Below, piece by piece: positions 1-6,322 of a DNA stretch of 41,290 nucleotides. A program made the translations under genes and the position numbers. This DNA is from CAWIHA01 sp963835855. Lineage in GTDB: Bacteria; Acidobacteriota; Terriglobia; Bryobacterales; Bryobacteraceae. The notes under the pieces were generated by a model, which was not told the DNA's origin, ran no database searches, and saw nothing but the letters and a program-made list of their open reading frames with translations. Within the stretch, counting starts at the first letter, position 1. Each line of letters begins with the position of its first letter. The stretch spans positions 1 through 41,290 of the forward strand of contig CAWIHA010000030.1 in NCBI GenBank assembly GCA_963835855.1. The letters are read 5' to 3'.

Positions 1-275
1 ACCGACAATGCCCATTATGGGGGCCTAAATGACTGATTTGATTGTTGTTCCAAAGGCTGCCGAATGGCGGTGGCTGAAGGGGTTGGTGCTGGATAGCGTC
101 TCCTCGCCGATCACGAAGCGGGTGTATAACATGGCGCTCAACGAATTCTTCTCCTGGTATGGCCAGGAGCCGCGGCCCGGCTTCACCAAGGCTACCGTGA
201 GCGCGTGGCGGGCGTCGCTCGAAGCACGTGGCCTCGGGTCATCCTCGATCATTATTAGGATGTCGGCTATCCGCA

Positions 276-2192
276 GTGCGCCGGGATAAACCGGCATGTT
301 GTAGGGGATGAAAGAGCCCTACAGGAAAGGAGAGCAGCGAATCCATCCTGGCCTTGAGTCTTGCAGGCGGCATCGCGAGGTGGCGCTTGAAGCGTAGACA
401 GAGGTACCAGTGGGCCGGGCTATTGAGCTTCGAAAAGCCGATGGAACAGGACGCCGACTCCGTTGCGAGAGGAGGAAGGCAACACGGCAACCACGTTACC
501 GCGAGTGGCTTGCTCGGTCCTGCGTAGTCTTAGAACCCGCGCACGCTGAGAAACAACATGCACGAGAACCGGGAGATCTCCTGCACGTCTTGGTCAACCG
601 ATCAAGACCGGTCCGCGAAGGCCATAAACCGAACGGCGGACGTGAACGTGCAGGAGAAGTCGGACTGTGCCGTAGTACCTGTGAACCAGCCGAACAAGGA
701 AGGGCAACTTTCCGCGGAGGTCGGGGAGGGAAGGGCACGGACTGGGGAGAACATCGTTCAATCTCACATGCGCCCGACACAGAGCGGGAATCGTATGTCC
801 CAGGGGTTGCACGGTGTGCGGCAAGCAGCAAAAGAAAGGAAGCAAGAACGGTTCACCGCTTTGCTCCACCATCTGAGCGTCGATCTGCTTCGAACCAGCT
901 TTTACGCTTTGAAGCGCAACGCTGCGCCGGGAGTGGATGGCGTGATGTGGCAAGAGTATGAAACCGGGTTGGAGGATCGACTTGTCGATCTGCACAGCCG
1001 GGTGCACCGTGGAGCGTATCGGGCACGACCCTCAAGACGAGTCTATATTCCGAAGGCTGACGGACGGCAAAGACCGTTGGGCATCGCGGCACTGGAGGAC
1101 AAAATCGTTCAACAGGCTGTGGTGACGATTCTCAACCAGATATATGAGATCGACTTCAAAGGCTTTTCCTATGGGTTTCGGCCCGGTCGCGGTCCGCATC
1201 AAGCGCTGGACGCGCTGACCGTGGGCATCCAATGGAAGCGAGTGAACTGGGTGCTCGATGCGGACATTCGTGGCTTCTTCGATAACGTGAGCCATGAATG
1301 GACCATGAAGTTCATCGAGCATCGCGTGGCCGATCGCCGGATACTTCGCCTGATCCAGAAATGGTTGAAGGCTGGAGTTTCGGAAGACGGCCAATGGTTG
1401 GAGACGATGCTGGGTACGCCGCAAGGAGCCGTCGTTTCACCGCTGCTTGCCAACGTATACCTGCATTACGTATTCGACCTGTGGGTCGAGGCCTGGCGCA
1501 AGAAAGTCGCGAAAGGCGATGTGATTGTCGTCCGTTACGCCGATGACCTTGTGGTAGGCTTTCAGAACCGGACCGACGCCGAGCGGTTCCTGCAGCAGTT
1601 TCGGGGACGGCTGGCAGAGTTTGGTTTGGAATTACATCCGGGCAAGACACGACTGATCGAGTTCGGGCGGTTCGCCGCCCGAGACCGAAAGCGGCGTGGA
1701 GAGGGAAAACCGGAGACCTTCACGTTCCTGGGCTTCACCCACTTCTGTGGGCAGCTCATGAGCAGCGGAGCGTTTATCGTCTGGCGGATTACGGCGAAGA
1801 AGCGGATGGTGGCGAAGCTCAAGGCTATCAAGACTGAACTTCAACGTCGGAAGCATCATCGCACGGCCGAGGTCGGTGAATGGCTCCGGAAGGTTGTACT
1901 GGGTTATTACCAATACTATGCTGTTCCCGGCAACTCGCCTCAGCTGCGCATCTTTAGCCGTCGCGTTGGCCGATTGTGGCGGAGTGTTTTGGTCCGTCGC
2001 AGTCAGCGCGCACAGGTGCGATGGGATCGTCTCACCCCAGTCCTGAACCGGTGGATTCCGCAACCCCGCATTCTGCACCCCTATCCTGACGCCCGCTTCG
2101 CCGCCACTCATCCCTCGTAAGAGCCGTATGCGTAAACGCGCACGTACGGATCTGTGCGGGGGGCGATCAGCGATGGCCGTCCCTACCGCGAC
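276..2192 (+). mobile_element. Complete group II intron (1,917 nt)
   Basis: The 5' end is GTGCGCC, the usual group II start. The 3' end is CCGCGAC, fitting the usual AY ending. Domain V lies at 2121-2152, directly after the stop codon of the encoded protein, with the AGC triad in GAGCCGTATGCG and the matching CGCACGTACGG arm. Domain VI follows (about 2153-2189) with a candidate branch-point adenosine at 2185, bulged in CCCTACC, eight bases from the 3' end. Bases 276-557 would form domains I-III. The exon junction restores the integrase frame, which fixes both borders independently. The element is a retrotransposing ribozyme; all parts needed for splicing appear present. Confidence 0.9.
558..2120 (+). 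CDS. ltrA: Group II intron-encoded reverse transcriptase/maturase
   Basis: This is a 520-residue multifunctional protein that helps its host intron fold and splice and copies it into DNA. The reverse transcriptase core includes AAPGVDG (RT0/1), YIPKADGRQRPLGI, DADIRGFFDNVSH, GTPQGAVVSPLLANVYLH and the catalytic YADD at about residues 327-330. The X/maturase domain and a basic C-terminal tail ending in PRILHPYPDARF follow. No HNH endonuclease motif is visible after the maturase region, so it belongs to an endonuclease-minus lineage that usually moves into single-stranded DNA at replication forks. The ATG at 558 gives the longest frame; a later start at the Met of MSQGLHG (near 795) is possible because the first 80 residues look poorly conserved. 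No frameshift or stop is seen, so it may be active. Confidence 0.93.
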   Translation: MHENREISCTSWSTDQDRSAKAINRTADVNVQEKSDCAVVPVNQPNKEGQLSAEVGEGRARTGENIVQSHMRPTQSGNRMSQGLHGVRQAAKERKQERFTALLHHLSVDLLRTSFYALKRNAAPGVDGVMWQEYETGLEDRLVDLHSRVHRGAYRARPSRRVYIPKADGRQRPLGIAALEDKIVQQAVVTILNQIYEIDFKGFSYGFRPGRGPHQALDALTVGIQWKRVNWVLDADIRGFFDNVSHEWTMKFIEHRVADRRILRLIQKWLKAGVSEDGQWLETMLGTPQGAVVSPLLANVYLHYVFDLWVEAWRKKVAKGDVIVVRYADDLVVGFQNRTDAERFLQQFRGRLAEFGLELHPGKTRLIEFGRFAARDRKRRGEGKPETFTFLGFTHFCGQLMSSGAFIVWRITAKKRMVAKLKAIKTELQRRKHHRTAEVGEWLRKVVLGYYQYYAVPGNSPQLRIFSRRVGRLWRSVLVRRSQRAQVRWDRLTPVLNRWIPQPRILHPYPDARFAATHPS

Positions 2193-2691
2193 AGTTGGCC
2201 ACTGAGGCAACGAACAACGGGCTACTGGCGCCGGAGCTAGCGGCCGGAATCGCCCGCGTGAAGAGTGCGAAGTCCATTGGAGTGCGCACGGGGAACTGGC
2301 TGTCGCTGAAGCAGGCGCAGGCGCTCCTGAATGCGCCGGATATTGCAACCCTGAAGGGCCTGCGCGACCGCGCCATAATCGCTGTCCTTCTTGGCTGCGG
2401 CCTGCGCCGGTCCGAAGTGGCGGCGCTCACGATGGGCCACATTCAGCAGCGCGATGGCCGGTGGTGCATCGTGGACCTGCTCGGCAAGCACGGGCGTGTG
2501 CGCACGGTGCCGATGCCGGTCTGGGTGAAAGTGGCGATTGATGCGTGGACCGGGCCGCAGGCGGTGAGTTGGAGCAGATCCAGTTGCTGCTGGGCCACGC
2601 TTCGGTTCAGACGACCGAGCGGTACCTCGGGACCAGACAGGACTTGGTGCATGCGCCGAACGATGGGATCAAACTGCACGTGGCGATTTAG

Positions 2692-3021
2692 AACTGGCCA
2701 TCCGCAACGAGTACCGCTTGGTGGCCTGTCCGCTTTCTGGTGTTCGGGGGCGCATTCGCGGCACCTGAGCTCCCTTCGCATAAGGGCGACTTCCGCTTCG
2801 CGCGGCCGAATTGTTGCACCGTGACCTTCTTGTTTCAGTCCCCTTCGCGAGGGGGACATCTTTGTTGTACGCCATCGTTGCGCAATGGGTGTTGGAGTCC
2901 AACTGGACTGGTCCCCTAAACTGAGACAACCAGTTAAGACTCATTTTTCACCGGCAGCATGGGTCGCTCGCGCAGGCTTGACTCCATCTGTTCCATGTAT
3001 TGTACGCTGGGGTGGATTCGT
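2692..3021. other. Intergenic region with a hairpin and a weak repeat pair
   Basis: No gene is seen. A perfect hairpin formed by GTCCCC and GGGGAC arms lies near 2838-2857. A looser relative of the same sequence (CTCCCTTCGCATAAGGGCGAC) lies about 70 bases upstream near 2770-2790. A possible promoter for the ZIP gene is TTGACT at 2978-2983, 17 bases before TGTACG. Confidence 0.4.
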
Positions 3022-3789
3022 GTGGGCGTGTTTTCATCCTACCCGGCAACACTGCTTTCGCTTCTGGCAACGACCATCGGTGCCGGCGGCGCCGTCTTCG
3101 GCGTGTCGTCGCTCGCCAGTGCGCCGCGCAAAATCGTGCCGTTCAGCGGCGGTCTATTGATGGGGATCGCGGTCTTTGGCGTTCTGCCCGAGTTGGCTCA
3201 GGATTACCCCTGGGCTGGCGCCGCGGCCCTGCTACTGGCGGGGTTCCTGTTGCTCTGGCTGTTCGGCCGGTACGTTTACCCGGTCTGCCCTTCGTGCTCT
3301 CATACGCACGATCACGACCGCTGCTCGACCGCGCTGCACGGCTTCGCGTTGCCGCTTGTGGCCGCCGCTTCGATTCACAGTTTTCTCGATGGGCTGGGCA
3401 TAGCCGCATCGCAGCAGCAGCCGGCCCGCGGTTTGGGCGCGCTGATCGGGCTTGTGATCGTCACGCACAAAATCCCGGAAGGGATCGCGCTCGGCATCCT
3501 GTTGCGCGCCGCCGTCGGCTCGCGCTCGGCCGCGCTCGCCTGGTGCATTGCGGCCGAATCGGCCACCTTCTTTGGTGCGGTGCTGGAATCCGCCGTGACG
3601 GCGCGGCTGGGGATGGAGTGGGTGGGTTACGCCCTGGCGCTTGCGGGCGGCAGCTTCCTGTATCTCGGTTTCCACGCTGTACATGGCGAGTGGAGGCGCC
3701 GCGGCGCGCCGGCGTTCCTACCCGCGCTGGGCGGTGCCGCCGGCGCCGCCGCCATCCAACAGGGCCTCCGGGTGTTTCTCCACTACTGA
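3022..3789 (+). CDS. ZIP family metal cation transporter
   Basis: This is an inner-membrane importer of zinc or a related divalent metal. The protein is almost entirely hydrophobic, with about eight predicted membrane segments. It carries the family marks: a histidine-rich cytoplasmic loop (CPSCSHTHDHD) after the third segment, IHSFLDGLGI in segment IV and THKIPEGIALG in segment V, whose His, Asp and Glu residues form the metal site. At 255 residues it has normal length for bacterial ZIP proteins. The frame is open further upstream (ATG at 2995, first codon 2959), but a likely -35 element sits at 2978, so GTG at 3022 or 3028 is preferred. The last codons (from about 3746) are the start of a block duplicated near 6010. 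Start confidence is low, family confidence high. Confidence 0.85.
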   Translation: MGVFSSYPATLLSLLATTIGAGGAVFGVSSLASAPRKIVPFSGGLLMGIAVFGVLPELAQDYPWAGAAALLLAGFLLLWLFGRYVYPVCPSCSHTHDHDRCSTALHGFALPLVAAASIHSFLDGLGIAASQQQPARGLGALIGLVIVTHKIPEGIALGILLRAAVGSRSAALAWCIAAESATFFGAVLESAVTARLGMEWVGYALALAGGSFLYLGFHAVHGEWRRRGAPAFLPALGGAAGAAAIQQGLRVFLHY

Positions 3790-3810
3790 CCCCCCGGGAC
3801 TCCCCACCTG

Positions 3811-4058
3811 GCTTGAAACAGATCCCAAAATCTGATGAAATGATGTGACCCCAATGGGTACTAGCTGATAGGGGCCGCAGAGCCGCTATCGCAAATTCAA
3901 ATCGAAACGGGCCGGCATATCCAGCGAGGGGGAGGGAAGCCAAGTCCCGACCCCCAAAGTGAACCTGTCTAGGTTCCGAGCGCCTGCTCTTCTTTCCCGA
4001 ACAGGCGCGCATCGCTCATCGCAGATCGGAAGGTGTCCGGGCCCGCATAGGAGGCCAC
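3811..4058 (+). promoter_or_regulatory. Structured leader of the first chitin-directed gene, copy 1
   Basis: About 250 bases precede a strong ribosome site (AGGAGG, four bases before TTG 4059). Three consecutive hairpins can be read by eye: 3928-3955 (GGGGG.GGG with CCC..CCCCC), 3961-3976 (GAACCT and AGGTTC around a four-base loop) and 3980-4008 (GCGCCTG and CAGGCGC). I could not match it to the c-di-GMP (GEMM), cobalamin, TPP or glycine riboswitch signatures. The copy at 6075-6322 differs by only one base that I can find. Function is unknown; regulation of the downstream secreted protein is an inference. Confidence 0.5.
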
Positions 4059-5948
4059 TTGAAGAAACGAATTCCCCTGCTCGTGTTCAGTATTTTCGGA
4101 CTACTGCTTGTGCTGTTGGCAGTCGCGTCCGCGGCGTCGGTCAACTGCTCGGGTGTGACCGCCTGGGCCGCCGGCGGCAATTACACTGTAGGCGAACTGG
4201 TCACGTATCAAGGCTCGGAATACAAATGTGTCCAGGCCAATAACAACGCCGCACCCAACTGGGACCCGATTGACTGGCCAGCGGGGTGGTCGCTAGTGGG
4301 CACCTGCACCACCGGCCCGACGGCAACACCAACGGCTACCGCAACTGCCACGCGGACCGCGACGGCAACGGCGACCGCGACGCGGACAGCAACCGCAACT
4401 GCAACGCGCACGGCGACCGCAACAGCGACCCGGACGGCCACCGCGACCGCAACGCGAACCGCAACGCGAACCGCGACGGCAACCCGGACGGCGACTGCGA
4501 CGCGAACCGCAACACGGACTGCAACGGCTACGGCGACTGCGACGCGGACGGCCACGGCTACCGCGACAGCGACCCGGACTGCCACAGCAACGGCCACGCC
4601 GACCGCGACTACCGGTTGCGATCCGGCATGGGCATACCCCGTCGCCTATGCGGTGGGGGCGTTGGTGAACTACAACGGGGAAAACTACCAGTGCATATAC
4701 GCGCATACCTCGAACTCAACTTGGACACCCCCGACTAGCCCGACGCTTTGGACGCCAATCGGGGCATGCGTTCCTGCAGCTACGCCAACTCCGACTCCAG
4801 GAGCGACCACCGGCACGATCGGCTTCCACCTGATTTTGGGCCAGAGCAGCGCGTCGGAAACCCTTACGCTGGATGGCGGCAACTACAACGACCTGATTAT
4901 GTCCAACATAATCGCCGGTGTGATGCTTGGCCACATCATCGAAGAGGGCTACCCGGGCATCCAGTTCAACAATCAGTACATCTACGGGACGATGATGGCG
5001 CAGTTGTTGCAGGAGAACATTGAAACCGAAGAGTACGAATCCAGCAGCAACCTAATCGATCCCGCAGCCGACCAGCAGAGCGTGATGTCGGCAGGCCAGG
5101 GCGGGCCGTATCAAATCAACAACTACGTTCCGGATATGGTCGCCGGCGGCGCGACGGCGGAAGGTCATGCGCTGATCAATTACATCGCGATCCAGAAGAA
5201 TATCGGCTACACGGTGGCTAACAACGCAGCCCAGATAAGCTTACCCACCCCGCCGTCGTTCAATAACAAGTACTATGGGCCGATGCTGCCAGCGTACTTC
5301 CATTACAACGACATGGTGGCGCTGAACATCATCAACGGCGGCACCGGCACTCCGTGGCAACCGGAGTATAACGAGGCGCTGGCCAACTTCGTCAATCTGC
5401 CGAACAGCTTCCTCGACATAATCCTGAACGTCGCTTACAACCAGGGCTATTACGGTGGATTGGTGACCACGTACAGCAACGAGGGCGCAACGGCTACCGA
5501 GGCGACGGTGGCAACGGTCGGCTCATACACCTCCGCTTATGCCGCAACAGGCGGCACTTTTGGGCAGTACCCCTACCAGGTGCGCTACTACGATGACCAG
5601 ATGTATGACAACCCGATCCCGGCATCGAGCTCGAGCGCGACAATCCTGGTCACGCCAACCAATCACATCGGCTTCGATATGCCCACCTTGGAGAATGTCT
5701 TCTCCAACGTGTTCCAGCTGCTCTCCTACTCGAACGGCACCAATCCGGCGCAGTTCTTTACCGCCGCACAAGCGCAGGCCGCGTTCAACTCCGCGCTAGC
5801 ATCGAATTCCGTTTCGAGCACCGCCCTTCTCGATCTCAGCACCGCTGCTGATCGGGCAAAGATCTTTGCGGTGATCGACAGAGCCATCGGTAATCTCGAG
5901 TCGGCCGTGGGCATGAAGTTTAACGCCACGACCACCTCGCAACTCTAA
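4059..5948 (+). CDS. Exported chitin-binding protein with a lysozyme-like C-terminal module
   Basis: The 629-residue protein starts at TTG, chosen because AGGAGG lies just upstream and a signal peptide (KKR, then a Leu/Val-rich core ending ASA) follows immediately. Residues about 27-84 form a CBM5/12-type chitin-binding module (GVTAWAAGGNYTVGELV, aromatic YKC, PNWDP). Residues 86-183 are a Thr/Ala/Arg linker. A second CBM5/12-like module spans about 186-236. The C-terminal 380 residues include GQGGPYQINNY, which recalls the G-P-x-Q-I element of lysozyme-fold transglycosylases and chitosanases, with acidic candidates in ENIETEEYES just before it. I infer a secreted enzyme acting on chitin, chitosan or peptidoglycan, but the family of this module is not recognised with certainty. 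The N-terminal half is duplicated in the next gene. Confidence 0.75.
   Translation: MKKRIPLLVFSIFGLLLVLLAVASAASVNCSGVTAWAAGGNYTVGELVTYQGSEYKCVQANNNAAPNWDPIDWPAGWSLVGTCTTGPTATPTATATATRTATATATATRTATATATRTATATATRTATATATRTATRTATATRTATATRTATRTATATATATRTATATATATRTATATATPTATTGCDPAWAYPVAYAVGALVNYNGENYQCIYAHTSNSTWTPPTSPTLWTPIGACVPAATPTPTPGATTGTIGFHLILGQSSASETLTLDGGNYNDLIMSNIIAGVMLGHIIEEGYPGIQFNNQYIYGTMMAQLLQENIETEEYESSSNLIDPAADQQSVMSAGQGGPYQINNYVPDMVAGGATAEGHALINYIAIQKNIGYTVANNAAQISLPTPPSFNNKYYGPMLPAYFHYNDMVALNIINGGTGTPWQPEYNEALANFVNLPNSFLDIILNVAYNQGYYGGLVTTYSNEGATATEATVATVGSYTSAYAATGGTFGQYPYQVRYYDDQMYDNPIPASSSSATILVTPTNHIGFDMPTLENVFSNVFQLLSYSNGTNPAQFFTAAQAQAAFNSALASNSVSSTALLDLSTAADRAKIFAVIDRAIGNLESAVGMKFNATTTSQL
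4318..4608 (+). repeat. Thr-Ala-Arg coding microsatellite, gene 1 linker
   Basis: This is an imperfect tandem array of 6-12-base units (ACCGCGACGGCAACG-like) encoding TATATR-type repeats. It separates the two chitin-binding modules as a flexible, probably glycosylated, positively charged spacer. Because the units are multiples of three, other frames on both strands also stay open; those readings are artefacts. Confidence 0.85.
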
Positions 5949-5967
5949 ACTGCTCGTCACGGGCCGG

Positions 5968-6002
5968 TTCAGCCCCAAGCCGCGCGCGGGTTTGGGGCTG
6001 AA
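5968..6002 (+). terminator. Terminator-like hairpin after the first chitin-directed gene
   Basis: Perfect 11-base arms TTCAGCCCCAA and TTGGGGCTGAA surround a GC-rich loop, 20 bases after the stop codon. No T-run follows, so it may be a stability or Rho-associated structure rather than a classical intrinsic terminator. Confidence 0.55.
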
Positions 6003-6074
6003 TGGCCGTGGCGGCGCCATCCAGCAGGGCCTGCGGGTGTTTCTCCACTATGGCCCCCCCGAGTCTGCCCACAC

Positions 6075-6322
6075 GCTTGAAACAGATCCCAAAATCTGAT
6101 GAAATGATGTGACCCCAATGGGTACTAGCTGATAGGGGCCGCAGAGCCGCTATCGCAAATTCAAATCGAAACGGGCCGGCATATCCAGCGAGGGGGAGGG
6201 AAGCCAAGTCCCGACCCCCAAAGTGAACCTGTCTAGGTTCCGAGCGCCTGCTCTTCTTTCCCGAACAGGCGCGCATCGCTCATCGCAGATCGGAAGGTGT
6301 CCAGGCCCGCATAGGAGGCCAC
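6075..6322 (+). promoter_or_regulatory. Structured leader of the second chitin-directed gene, copy 2
   Basis: This is essentially identical to 3811-4058 (the only change I can see is G to A near 6303), including all three hairpins and the AGGAGG site before TTG 6323. Sequences on both sides have accumulated about 5-15% differences, so this segment is either under strong constraint or has been homogenised by gene conversion. Confidence 0.55.

Larger units (their letters stand above)
29..2691 (+). pseudogene. Tyrosine recombinase (phage-type integrase), split by a group II intron and internally deleted
   Basis: The 5' part (29-275) encodes an N-terminal SAM-like core-binding domain. The 3' part (2193-2691) encodes the catalytic domain. 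Joining base 275 to base 2193 gives an uninterrupted frame through the codon for Lys in SAIRKLATEA, so the intron between them is placed exactly. The catalytic part keeps the first active-site Arg (GLRRSEVAAL) and a lysine loop (GKHGRVRTVP), but near base 2562 the frame breaks and jumps to a tail reading GELEQIQLLLGH and TTERYLG, ending in TAG at 2689. The stretch that should hold the HxxR box, about 55-60 residues by comparison with the family, is missing, so even spliced product should be inactive. Family assignment is firm; the size of the deletion is inferred from memory of the family. Confidence 0.85.
3746..4770 (+). repeat. Duplicated block, copy 1 (ZIP 3' end, leader, signal peptide, CBM modules, linker)
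   Basis: This matches 6010-7065. It begins inside the final codons of the ZIP gene, runs through the leader and through the N-terminal half of the following gene, and ends after the second chitin-binding module, where the two genes become unrelated. From 3811 to the start codon the offset between copies is constant (2,264 bases), with no indel. The first stretch (ZIP tail) and the coding part show scattered substitutions. Confidence 0.85.

Noticed and set aside
410..961. Open frame overlapping the start of the intron reverse transcriptase
   Set aside because: It overlaps ribozyme sequence and the enzyme's own frame and has no recognisable domain.
3811..4058. c-di-GMP-I (GEMM) riboswitch before the chitin-directed genes
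   Set aside because: Such genes are often GEMM-controlled, but the GACGCAAAGC core and the receptor stem are not present.
4208..4597. Minus-strand Val/Ala/Arg repeat proteins opposite the linkers (also near 6472-6939 and 9523-9870)
   Set aside because: They are mirror readings of the TATATR microsatellites; the repeat unit is a multiple of three, so all frames stay open.
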